A stretch of 19,747 bases of DNA from Saprospiraceae bacterium (GTDB lineage: Bacteria; Bacteroidota; Bacteroidia; Chitinophagales; Saprospiraceae): assembly GCA_007125435.1 (NCBI GenBank), contig SLDF01000357.1:1-19747 (forward strand), written 5' to 3'. The translations under genes and the position numbers were made by a program. Position 1 is the stretch's first letter, and the number at the start of each line of letters is the position of its first letter. The notes beneath the pieces are model-generated. The model was given only the letters and a program-made list of their open reading frames with translations, made no database searches and was not told where the DNA came from. Positions 1-6,875 of this stretch are shown here, piece by piece.

Positions 1-94
1 CTCGTCTAAAGTAAAATTCTCTAAGCTCTAGCTCTTTTCAGACGACATCAAGTGTAGCCTTGGCTATGCGCGTATTTTTTATTCTTCGATCTCA

Positions 95-137
95 CTCAAA
101 ATAGCTGCGACTTAGATCATACGCCGGCTATTTTGAG
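95..137. repeat. 11-bp inverted repeat, hairpin-forming
   Basis: CTCAAAATAGC at 95-105 is the exact reverse complement of GCTATTTTGAG at 127-137, with 21 bases between. The right arm directly abuts the truncated repeat copy that begins near 138. Neither strand has a T-run after the stem, so it is not a standard intrinsic terminator. It could be a decayed terminator, a binding site, or the scar of an insertion. Confidence 0.5.
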
Positions 138-236
138 ACTCGCTTCACAGCTCCCTTAACGGTCGGCCCGGCTTTCACATTCGTTCCATCCGGTCTGGCT
201 TCCTGAGGGTCGCCATTGTTGCGCAGCGCTGATGCA
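138..236 (+). repeat. GC-rich interspersed repeat, copy 1 (left-truncated)
   Basis: This stretch aligns to the copy at 8105-8234. Shared blocks include CTCCCT(T/A)AACGGTCGGCC, then GTCTGGCT followed by CCTGA and GTCGCCA, and the shared right end CGCTGATGCA. The left end GGGCATCACCC seen in the other copies is missing. Copies 1 and 4 form one subtype, and copies 2 and 3 the other. The copy lies in the spacer before gyrB and is far richer in G+C than the DNA on its right. Confidence 0.75.
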
Positions 237-450
237 TGACCAGAAAAAACGACATTTTGAAATACACCCATTGTAAGTAATTGCAAGTTTTGATAATACT
301 GTATTTTGGGTACGATTGGCATTGAATAGGAGAGGCCTCATTGACACTATTATTTAGGACGAGATCCCTGCTCGGATGTATATTGAAGCCTAGATTAATC
401 ATGGAGGTAATACTTTAATCTTTTTTATATGTGAAGACATTTAATTTACG

Positions 451-473
451 TATCTTTGCACATCTTTTTGAAA
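451..473 (+). promoter_or_regulatory. gyrB promoter -7 box and start region
   Basis: TATCTTTG at 451-458 fits the Bacteroidota -7 consensus TAnnTTTG. It lies 25 bases before the gyrB start codon. No clear TTG is found 19-20 bases upstream for the -33 element. Five bases after the box comes CTTTTTGAAA (464-473), a motif that recurs after the rpsL and rplP promoters. The implied 5' leader is very short, roughly 20 bases. Confidence 0.7.
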
Positions 474-483
474 AAAATAAATA

Positions 484-2442
484 ATGGCAGATAACGAAAA
501 TAAAACCAATTACGGTGCCGACAATATACAAGCACTGGAAGGTCTGGAAGCAGTAAGGAAGAGACCAGGGATGTACATTGGAAGTACAGACTTAAAAGGT
601 CTTCATCACTTAGTAGTGGAGGTATTGGATAACTCTATAGATGAGCATCTTGCCGGACATTGCAGTAAAATAGAATTAATCATCCACGCCGATAATACAT
701 TGACCGTAAAAGATGATGGTCGTGGTATTCCAACAGGGATGCATCAAAAACTGCAGAAATCAGCACTGGAGGTTGTTATGACAGTCTTGCATGCCGGTGG
801 AAAGTTTGATAAAGACACATATAAAGTATCAGGTGGATTGCACGGTGTAGGTGTCTCATGTGTTAATGCTCTATCGACGTATCTGAGAGCAGAGGTTCAT
901 AGAGATGGTCAAATAGTAGAACAGACGTATTCTCAGGGAAAGCCCACAAGCGAAGTCACAGCCATTGGCAAATCTGATAAGACAGGTACGATCATCACAT
1001 TCAAGCCGGATGACGGAATATTTGAAACAACAGAGTTTAAATATGATACTTTAGCATCTCGTCTGAAGGAGTTATCCTTTCTAAATGCAGGCTTAGAGTT
1101 GACTATTCTAGATGAGCGTCATGTGGATGAAGATGGTAAGCCCAGATTTGAGCGATTTTTCTCAGAGGGAGGGTTGTCAGAAATGGTCACTTACATTGAT
1201 GCCAATAGGACACCACTAACAGAAAAGCCTATCTATGTAAAGGGCAGAGACGAGGAGTCCAATGTAGAGGTGGAAGTAGCCATGCAGTACAATACTTCAT
1301 TTAGTGAGAACGTATTTTCTTTCGTTAATAATATTAGCACTAAGGAGGGAGGTACGCACGTCAGTGGCTTTAAAAGAGCTGTTACCAGAGTATTTAAAGC
1401 CTATGGTGATGAAAACAACTTTTTTAAGAAGTTGAATTTTACAGTATCAGGCGAAGACTTTAGTGAGGGTTTGACCGCTGTTGTCTCAGTGAAAGTGCCA
1501 GAACCACAGTTTAAAGGACAGACAAAAGGTGAATTGGGCAACTCAGAAGTTTTAGGTGTTGTTTCCAGAAATGTGGGAGAGACATTGAAGTTTTATCTGG
1601 AGGAAAACCCTCAAGAGGCCAAGCGCATCATAGACAAGGTGATCATAGCAGCAACTGCCAGACATGCCGCGCGAAAGGCCAGGGAGATGGTGCAGCGAAA
1701 AAATGTATTGACTGGTAGTGGATTACCCGGTAAACTGTCAGATTGTAGCTCGAGAAACCCTTTTGATTCGGAGATATTTCTAGTCGAGGGAGACTCAGCA
1801 GGAGGTACAGCAAAACAGGGTAGGGATAGAGGATTTCAGGCCATACTTCCACTTAGAGGTAAGATTCTAAACGTAGAAAAAGCCATGGAGCATAAAATCT
1901 ACGAGAATGAAGAGATTAAAAATATGTTTACTGCCCTTGGGGTAAGTATCGAAGAGAAAGAAGGGGAGAAGGTACTGAATATCGAGAAGCTGAGGTATCA
2001 CAAGATAGTCATCATGTGTGATGCCGATGTTGATGGTAGTCACATTACGACTTTGATTTTGACTTTCTTTTTTAGGTTCATGAGGCCTTTGATCGAGAAT
2101 GATCATGTTTACATAGCGACTCCGCCTCTGTATTTGATAAAGAAAGGTAATAATTCAGTGTATTGCTGGACAGAAGATGAGCGAAAAGATGCCGTAAAAG
2201 GTCTGGCCAAAGGAGGAAGCACCGACTCGGTCAAAATTCAACGGTACAAGGGTCTTGGTGAGATGAATGCTGATCAGCTTTGGGAAACGACTATGGATCC
2301 TGATACTCGAATTTTGAAAAAGGTGACCATTGATGATGCTATGGAGGCAGATCGCGTATTTTCTATGTTGATGGGAGATGAAGTGCCGCCAAGGAGAGCT
2401 TTCATTGAAGAAAATGCTAAATACGCGAATGTAGATGTGTAG
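484..2442 (+). CDS. gyrB: DNA gyrase subunit B
   Basis: This is the ATPase subunit of the type IIA topoisomerase that introduces negative supercoils together with GyrA. The 652-residue protein is complete and of the short form, without the large insertion found in enterobacterial GyrB. The GHKL ATPase domain shows E46 and N50 in EVLDNSIDE, DDGRGIP at 77-83 and GGLHGVGVSCVNALS near 117-131. The QTK loop is at 346-348. The TOPRIM domain has EGDSAGG at 435-441 and DADVDGSH at 513-520, and the C-terminal block has QRYKGLGEMN at 586-595. ParE is the main alternative, but QRYKGLGEMN and the overall match favour GyrB. ATG is preceded by an A-rich leader and no Shine-Dalgarno. The stop is TAG and an intrinsic terminator follows. 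It stands alone as a transcription unit, convergent with bshB1. Confidence 0.96.
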   Translation: MADNENKTNYGADNIQALEGLEAVRKRPGMYIGSTDLKGLHHLVVEVLDNSIDEHLAGHCSKIELIIHADNTLTVKDDGRGIPTGMHQKLQKSALEVVMTVLHAGGKFDKDTYKVSGGLHGVGVSCVNALSTYLRAEVHRDGQIVEQTYSQGKPTSEVTAIGKSDKTGTIITFKPDDGIFETTEFKYDTLASRLKELSFLNAGLELTILDERHVDEDGKPRFERFFSEGGLSEMVTYIDANRTPLTEKPIYVKGRDEESNVEVEVAMQYNTSFSENVFSFVNNISTKEGGTHVSGFKRAVTRVFKAYGDENNFFKKLNFTVSGEDFSEGLTAVVSVKVPEPQFKGQTKGELGNSEVLGVVSRNVGETLKFYLEENPQEAKRIIDKVIIAATARHAARKAREMVQRKNVLTGSGLPGKLSDCSSRNPFDSEIFLVEGDSAGGTAKQGRDRGFQAILPLRGKILNVEKAMEHKIYENEEIKNMFTALGVSIEEKEGEKVLNIEKLRYHKIVIMCDADVDGSHITTLILTFFFRFMRPLIENDHVYIATPPLYLIKKGNNSVYCWTEDERKDAVKGLAKGGSTDSVKIQRYKGLGEMNADQLWETTMDPDTRILKKVTIDDAMEADRVFSMLMGDEVPPRRAFIEENAKYANVDV

Positions 2443-2491
2443 GCATATGATTTAGGGCTCATCACTTTGGATGATGCTTTACGATTAATTT

Positions 2492-2524
2492 AGGAGGAAC
2501 GCCATTAAGTGTTTCTCCTTTTTT
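2492..2524 (+). terminator. Intrinsic terminator after gyrB
   Basis: AGGAGGAAC (2492-2500) pairs with GTTTCTCCT (2511-2519) as a 9-bp stem containing one G-T wobble, with a 10-base loop. It is followed by a run of six T (2519-2524). It lies 49 bases after the gyrB stop. On the minus strand the same hairpin follows bshB1 but lacks a T-run, so it probably acts mainly on gyrB. Confidence 0.85.
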
Positions 2525-2607
2525 ATCTATTGAGTGAAAAAGGGCTATTTCATTCGAAAGATTGGCATCGCGAAGTCAGACTTGTGAATTGACAAAACAA
2601 TAGGGTG

Positions 2608-3324
2608 TCAAACGAGGTCCATTAAATTATCAATGCCCGGTATGCGGTCGCATATAAAACCTTCAGCAAAATCTACTCTTATTGACCGGCCGAAAACTGC
2701 ATTTTTGCCCTTCACGGAGTCAATGAAGTTTTTCTGTGATATAGGCGTTTCCGGACCGTCATCGTTTTTGTTGTAAAATTGTGATTTGTATGCCATTATA
2801 GCATCAATTTTTTGATCAATTTCCGATGTGATATCTACCACAAAGTCCGGGGTGAGATGATCATCCTGAATATAGTGATAAACGGCGCGAGGGCGCCATG
2901 CCTCTTGATCTTGTCCTTCCCATTGTGTTTTTATCTTGATTAGCCCTGAATAGAAGCATGCATCAGCTGTTAACTTTGCAGCTCTGCCATGATCTGGATG
3001 CCGATCCTTTGGAGCATTTGTGAGAACAATTTCAGGTTGGAACTTTCTAATATAAGGTATAATGGCTTTAATGTTTTCTTGGCTATATTGAAAGAAACCG
3101 TCTTCAAGGCCGGCTTGCTCTCTATATATTACGCCCATAATATCAGCTGCTGCTTTTGCTTCCTTCATTCTTAGGTCTGCATTACCTTTTGTGCCAAGTT
3201 CGCCTCGTGTCAGATCCAAAATTGCAACAGTATGACCACTTTTAATATGCTTTAGTAACGTGCCACTGCAGCTTAATTCTACATCGTCAGGATGGACACC
3301 GATTGCTAATATATCTACTTTCAT
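2608..3324 (-). CDS. bshB1: Bacillithiol biosynthesis deacetylase BshB1
   Basis: This is a zinc-dependent LmbE/PIG-L family enzyme that removes the acetyl group from GlcNAc-malate to give GlcN-malate, the second step of bacillithiol synthesis. The 238-residue protein is full length. It begins MKVDILAIGVHPDD, with the zinc-ligand motif HPDD at 11-14 and the second motif HPDHGRAAK at 109-117, where H112 is the expected third ligand. TRGELGT at 39-45 and the YKSQF segment are typical of BshB1 rather than of MshB or plain LmbE proteins. The stop is TGA. The gene converges with gyrB and has no obvious partner; bshA and bshC are not in the window. No TAnnTTTG box is obvious in the 50 bases upstream, and repeat copy 2 lies just beyond that. 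Confidence 0.92.
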   Translation of the reverse strand: MKVDILAIGVHPDDVELSCSGTLLKHIKSGHTVAILDLTRGELGTKGNADLRMKEAKAAADIMGVIYREQAGLEDGFFQYSQENIKAIIPYIRKFQPEIVLTNAPKDRHPDHGRAAKLTADACFYSGLIKIKTQWEGQDQEAWRPRAVYHYIQDDHLTPDFVVDITSEIDQKIDAIMAYKSQFYNKNDDGPETPISQKNFIDSVKGKNAVFGRSIRVDFAEGFICDRIPGIDNLMDLV

Positions 3325-3601
3325 TTGTTCTTTTTTTTCATAAAAATAATTTAGGGGTATCTCATTTAGTCGCTTTGGAAATCATCCTCCTCCTGTTATC
3401 GTCGGGTCGCTATAGCTTGTCTCCTCACCAACAAGTTGGTGGACTCCGGGGCTCGCTATTCGCTCGTCCCCTATGCTTTGGGGATGGCTCCACTTCGCTA
3501 CGCCACACACTGCGCAGGGCTGATGCATTACAAGTATTTCCCCCATTCCTAGTTTCTAATATACAATTTGGGTTTAATGAGTATCCTTATGCCTCTGCGC
3601 T
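3325..3601. other. Spacer holding repeat copy 2
   Basis: Between the bshB1 start and the next possible gene there is an AT-rich leader (3325-3376), the GC-rich repeat (3377-3527) and a short AT-rich tail. A plus-strand frame at 3303-3665 runs through the repeat and resembles no protein, so it is not called. Confidence 0.7.
3377..3527 (+). repeat. GC-rich interspersed repeat, copy 2
   Basis: This is a 151-bp copy. The left end (ATCATCCTCCTCCTG) matches the CATCACCCTCCTCCTG of copy 4, and the right end is GCTGATGCA. Internal blocks GGGTCGCTAT, GGGGCTCGCT then TTCGCTCG, and GGCTCCACTTCGCTACGCCAC are shared with copy 3 read in reverse. Two hairpins lie inside: CACCAAC/GTTGGTG (3426-3441) and TCCCC/GGGGA (3467-3484). 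TCGCT occurs four times. Confidence 0.85.
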
Positions 3602-3886
3602 TCAAATGTATACACTTTGTTTTACTTTGATAAATTTTGACTGTATCCATTTGCCGAATGAATAGCCCTTACTGTTAAAGTTTCGACTACAGTTGATGAT
3701 AACCAAACCATCTTGCTTAACTGTAAAAGCAAGCTTCGGTTCAATATCTGCATCAACAAATATCAGTCCTGAACATTTTAAGTGCCATAGAGTTCTGTTA
3801 ACAAAAGATAACAATTGAGTAATCCGGAAGGGGAAGGAGTGCAGAAAATTGTGGTATTCAGCATTTGCAATCACGTTGTGTATCAT
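3602..3886 (-). CDS. Possible small protein of unknown function
   Basis: This is a 94-residue frame that I do not recognise. It starts with ATG and ends with TGA. Codon choice looks ordinary for this genome, with balanced hydrophobic and charged stretches such as GLIFVDADIEPKLAFTV, which could form beta strands. It has no signal peptide or membrane segment. It would be divergent from the exported-protein gene at 3988 and would have repeat copy 2 directly downstream. No clear -7 box is visible. It may be a real small gene, the remnant of a longer one, or chance. Confidence 0.35.
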   Translation of the reverse strand: MIHNVIANAEYHNFLHSFPFRITQLLSFVNRTLWHLKCSGLIFVDADIEPKLAFTVKQDGLVIINCSRNFNSKGYSFGKWIQSKFIKVKQSVYI

Positions 3887-3987
3887 GAGTTAAGTAGGTG
3901 AAAATGAGCCTTGCCAAGTCCATCATTTTTAATTTTTTTTACCTTTCGCTGATGTGTATTATTATGTGCGATAAAAGAAAAGAACAG

Positions 3988-4590
3988 ATGAGATCACTAA
4001 CAATTATCATTTCAATCGTATGGCTATTTGCCAGTTCTATGGTTACCGCACAAGAAAAGAATCTACTACTAGACTTTAATGAATCCAGACTTCAACACCA
4101 AAAAGGTGCTATGGTCGTATTGGGCAGCTGGGCAGTTGGCAATATAGCTGTGGGTAGTATATGGCAATCCAATGCAGATGGGTCACAAAGATACTTTCAC
4201 CAAATGAATGCAGGGTGGAATATAGTAAATCTGGGTATTGCTGCCTTAGGGTGGTGGTCAGTATCAAGAATAGATGCTTCTTCTCTAACTTTATCCGAGT
4301 CTTTAAAAGACTTCTCTACGTTTCAGAAGTCCTTGTTATTCAATGCAGGATTAGATTTGGGATATGTCGCCGGTGGATTTTATCTAATTGAGCGGTCAAA
4401 GCGGTCAGGCATTGATAGACCTGAGCGTCTTAGGGGATTTGGTGATTCTATTATTTTACAAGGGGCTTTTTTATTTGCCTTCGATATTGTGGCTTATCTA
4501 ACGTCCATGAAGTATAATTCGATGATAAGACCATCATTGCAGTTGGCTCCTGGAGGTGGTGCCCAGGTAGGCATGAATTGGAATTTTTAA
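3988..4590 (+). CDS. Small exported hydrophobic protein, unknown function
   Basis: I place the start at the ATG at 3988, giving 200 residues, because it produces a clean signal peptide (MRSLTIIISIVWLFASSMVTA, then Q at 22). An in-frame ATG at 3898 would add 30 residues of poor quality. The mature part has four hydrophobic segments: GAMVVLGSWAVGNIAVGSIW, NAGWNIVNLGIAALGWWSV, SLLFNAGLDLGYVAGGFYLI and SIILQGAFLFAFDIVAYL. This suggests an integral membrane protein, with FHQMNAGWN as the most distinctive motif. From memory it resembles a Bacteroidota-restricted conserved family (DUF6992), which I could not check. TACCTTTC at 3940-3947 is one base off the -7 consensus. It converges with the SUI1 gene, 33 bases apart. 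The function is unknown. Confidence 0.75.
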   Translation: MRSLTIIISIVWLFASSMVTAQEKNLLLDFNESRLQHQKGAMVVLGSWAVGNIAVGSIWQSNADGSQRYFHQMNAGWNIVNLGIAALGWWSVSRIDASSLTLSESLKDFSTFQKSLLFNAGLDLGYVAGGFYLIERSKRSGIDRPERLRGFGDSIILQGAFLFAFDIVAYLTSMKYNSMIRPSLQLAPGGGAQVGMNWNF

Positions 4591-4623
4591 TATGGTCATA
4601 CTTCCGGTGATAAAGTGAAGACA

Positions 4624-4986
4624 TTAACCTCCTGAAAGTTTCACGTCTTTGAAGCCCAGACCTTTTAGATACTCAAGAACAGTATCTCTGTGATTGCCCT
4701 GAATGATGATTTCACCGTTTTTAGCAGACCCTCCGCTGCCGCATTTCTTTTTGAGATCAGTTGCCAGGTTCGATAACCACTCGTCTGTAGCGTCTATACC
4801 TTTAATTAATGTGGCTTCTTTATTACCTTTCAACCGTTGACGATGAATTCTTATACTTTGGTCAAATGTGTAAATACCTTTTTCGTTCTGAGCGTCGTGA
4901 GTTTCATTCTCTGGATGTGCTGGCTCCAGACCAAATGCGTCTCTTAGTGAACTGAGATCATTGAAAGCGTTTTTTTTATCTGACAT
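4624..4986 (-). CDS. SUI1/eIF1-like translation initiation factor (YciH type)
   Basis: This 120-residue protein has a bacterial SUI1 fold, related to eukaryotic eIF1, which in eukaryotes helps select the start codon on the small subunit. The bacterial role is less clear. The variable N-terminal part (1-45) is followed by the SUI1 core, including QRLKGNKEATLIKGID, the KKKCGSGGSAKNGEIIIQGNHRD block typical of the family, and a C-terminal GFKDVKLSGG. The length is normal for the bacterial YciH group. It stands alone, convergent with the exported-protein gene and divergent from the prenyl synthase across a long spacer containing repeat copy 3. A TAGTTTTG box lies upstream. Confidence 0.9.
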   Translation of the reverse strand: MSDKKNAFNDLSSLRDAFGLEPAHPENETHDAQNEKGIYTFDQSIRIHRQRLKGNKEATLIKGIDATDEWLSNLATDLKKKCGSGGSAKNGEIIIQGNHRDTVLEYLKGLGFKDVKLSGG

Positions 4987-5016
4987 AGTAAATATTCATT
5001 GGTAAAATGATAAGAA

Positions 5017-5024
5017 CAAAACTA
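5017..5024 (-). promoter_or_regulatory. Candidate -7 box for the SUI1 gene
   Basis: Read on the minus strand this is TAGTTTTG, matching TAnnTTTG, about 30 bases before the SUI1-type gene start. No well-spaced TTG element for -33 is present, so support is moderate. Confidence 0.4.
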
Positions 5025-5202
5025 ACGATTAAGTGCCAATAGTTGCACATTTGATAAGCCATTTCTAAAGAATACGATGCTGCGTATTGAGTCGTTTTTC
5101 AATCTATAAAGTATTTCTATAGTTATTACTTTATGGTTATAAGCACATTCAGTTTTTCAATAGTAAGAAAGGAGAGGTACAATGTTGTTGTTTCAACAGT
5201 CT

Positions 5203-5354
5203 TGCATCAGCGCTGCGTAGTGGGTGGCGTAGCGAAGTGGAGCCAGACTCGATGCAGCCTTAGCGAAATCGAGGCCGAGCGAACAGCGAGCCCCGAAGCA
5301 TAGCGACCCTTGTCCCATCCCCCCAAACAAGGGGGTGGGACAAGGGTGATGCCC
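5203..5354 (-). repeat. GC-rich interspersed repeat, copy 3 (inverted)
   Basis: This is a 152-bp copy in the opposite orientation to the other three. It begins TGCATCAGCGCTGCG and ends GGGTGATGCCC on the plus strand. It shares its internal blocks with copy 2 and carries five TCGCT motifs in the family orientation. Its distinguishing part is a long hairpin: CCCTTGTCCCA (5307-5317) pairs perfectly with TGGGACAAGGG (5336-5346). The stem continues inward through one G-T pair and four C-G pairs, to about 16 bp with an 8-base loop. Confidence 0.85.
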
Positions 5355-5701
5355 AAAGCCCAAAAAAGAAATAAAACCTCAAAATAATAGAATATAGGTC
5401 TTGGTGCTCCAATAAAAGAATATGTCCTAAAATGCTCATAAGAAATTACGAGCTGCGACTTTATAAATCGAAGTCTGGTATATGTCGGTATGTGTAATAA
5501 TAGGTCGTCTGGTCAATTTATTTCAGCTATGACTCACAAAATAATACCAATGCTTGATCAAGTCGATAAAATCTATTTATTTTACACCAATCAATTTTAC
5601 AGATAGTTAAACGTGGAATTTGCAATAGCGCCAACCCCGCTTAGTACCCATTTTGCTTAAATTTTGGTTTGACACGATAAATATCATTCACACGATAGTA
5701 C

Positions 5702-6679
5702 ATGCGAGACATAGACCAGCTTAGAGAACATTTCTTGACACACTTAAGTCAGAGTAAAATAAAAGGTAATCCGCCAAACCTGTATGATCCGGTAAATTAT
5801 TTAATGGGGCTTGGAGGGAAAAGGATGCGACCTATATTATTGCTCATGGCATACGAATTATTTGATGATGATATATCCAGAGCTATGGATGCGGCTTTAG
5901 CCATAGAGATGTTTCACAATTTCACCCTGGCTCATGATGATATCATGGATGAAGCAGATGTGCGAAGAGGCCAACCTTCCATGCATGCAAAGTATGGGGT
6001 CAATGCGGCTATACTTAGCGGCGATATCATGATGATCAAGTCTTATGAGCTACTGAAAAAGGAGACACGGGATGCTGACTGGGGTCTGGTCTTTGACATC
6101 TTTAATAAAGCTGCTGTGCAGATCTGTGAAGGTCAGCAGATGGATATTGATTTTGAGCGTAGGAGAGATGTCGATGTAGACGAGTATATCACGATGATTA
6201 AGTTTAAGACAGCCGTATTGCTTGGCGCTGCCATGCACATTGGAGCTACACTAGGTGGTGCCTCTAAGAAGAACTCTAAGGCGTTATACAATTTTGCTAT
6301 TGACCTGGGTATTGCCTTTCAAATCAATGATGATATACTTGACACTTTTGGAGATCCATCAAAAGTTGGTAAAAAAATAGGTGGTGATATCATACAAAAC
6401 AAGAAAACGCTGCTTTGGATTACCTGCCAGTCTTTACTTTCTGAGGAAGATGAAGCCTTGTTTCAGTCACTTATCGCTTTGACCAATGAAGACAACGACA
6501 AAAAGGTCGAAGGTATGAAAACACTATACAAAAAGTATAAAGTTCAAGACGCGGCATCAAATCTGATGAAGAGATACTATAAGTCTGCACTATCTCACTT
6601 GGACACCATGTCTGTAGAAGAACCCAAGCTGGACTACTTGAAGAAGTTTGCTACACAGCTCATGAATAGAGAAAACTAA
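5702..6679 (+). CDS. Polyprenyl (isoprenyl) diphosphate synthase
   Basis: This is a trans-isoprenyl diphosphate synthase that condenses IPP onto allylic diphosphates to make precursors for quinones, carotenoids or other isoprenoids. The 325-residue protein is complete. GGKRMRP at 38-44 binds substrate. The first aspartate-rich motif DDIMD is at 79-83, followed by RRGQP. GQQMD is at 144-148, KT at 169-170, and the second aspartate motif NDDILD is at 209-214. F74, five residues before the first DD, is the position that limits chain length in short-chain enzymes. That suggests a C15-C20 product (geranylgeranyl or farnesyl diphosphate) rather than a long octaprenyl chain; this is inference. No isoprenoid partner gene is adjacent. 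Confidence 0.9.
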   Translation: MRDIDQLREHFLTHLSQSKIKGNPPNLYDPVNYLMGLGGKRMRPILLLMAYELFDDDISRAMDAALAIEMFHNFTLAHDDIMDEADVRRGQPSMHAKYGVNAAILSGDIMMIKSYELLKKETRDADWGLVFDIFNKAAVQICEGQQMDIDFERRRDVDVDEYITMIKFKTAVLLGAAMHIGATLGGASKKNSKALYNFAIDLGIAFQINDDILDTFGDPSKVGKKIGGDIIQNKKTLLWITCQSLLSEEDEALFQSLIALTNEDNDKKVEGMKTLYKKYKVQDAASNLMKRYYKSALSHLDTMSVEEPKLDYLKKFATQLMNREN

Positions 6680-6845
6680 TGTAACTTCAGAGCTTATATC
6701 TACAAAAACAAGGCAGATGATACAGACTCAAATTTATAGTATTACAATTACATAAAGATGCATAAAGACAAGGTCGGGTCTAGAAGTGACGCAATCATGC
6801 GCACAAAAACCAAGGTGGGAGAGTATAAATGTTTATAAATAGTAA

Positions 6846-6853
6846 TACTTTTG
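6846..6853 (+). promoter_or_regulatory. Candidate -7 box for the beta-barrel gene
   Basis: TACTTTTG matches TAnnTTTG and is followed by CAGAAC; it lies 22 bases before the ATG at 6876. The -33 element is not obvious. The 196-bp spacer otherwise shows no terminator for the upstream prenyl synthase. Confidence 0.55.
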
Positions 6854-6875
6854 CAGAACTGAACTATAATTTACT

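Larger units (their letters stand above)
1..450. other. Gene-free spacer upstream of gyrB
   Basis: No convincing gene is visible in this stretch. The short minus-strand frames here overlap one another in different frames and cross the GC-rich repeat, so I treat them as chance. The spacer holds an 11-bp inverted repeat (95-105 with 127-137), a left-truncated member of the interspersed repeat family (138-236), and then AT-rich DNA leading to the gyrB promoter. The gene upstream of this spacer lies outside the window. Confidence 0.7.
4987..5701. other. 715-bp gene-free spacer with repeat copy 3
   Basis: This is the longest spacer in the window, between divergent genes. It holds a candidate minus-strand promoter near 5017, repeat copy 3 (5203-5354), and about 340 bases of AT-rich DNA in which I see no gene or RNA. 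A 10-bp palindrome CTTGATCAAG lies at 5553-5562. No clear TAnnTTTG box precedes the prenyl synthase start. Confidence 0.7.

Noticed and set aside
401..418. Tiny frame MEVIL upstream of gyrB as a leader peptide
   Set aside because: It is only five codons, lies before the gyrB -7 box and so would not be on the transcript.
3303..3665. 120-residue plus-strand frame over the bshB1 start and repeat copy 2
   Set aside because: It overlaps the bshB1 start, reads through the GC-rich repeat and has no protein-like pattern.
5553..5562. CTTGATCAAG palindrome as an operator
   Set aside because: A single 10-bp palindrome in AT-rich DNA is expected by chance, with no second copy nearby.
5669..5697. E. coli-like TTGACA -35 box before the prenyl synthase
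   Set aside because: The -10 partner is poor (GATAGT) and Bacteroidota primary sigma factors use TTG/TAnnTTTG instead, so this is probably chance.
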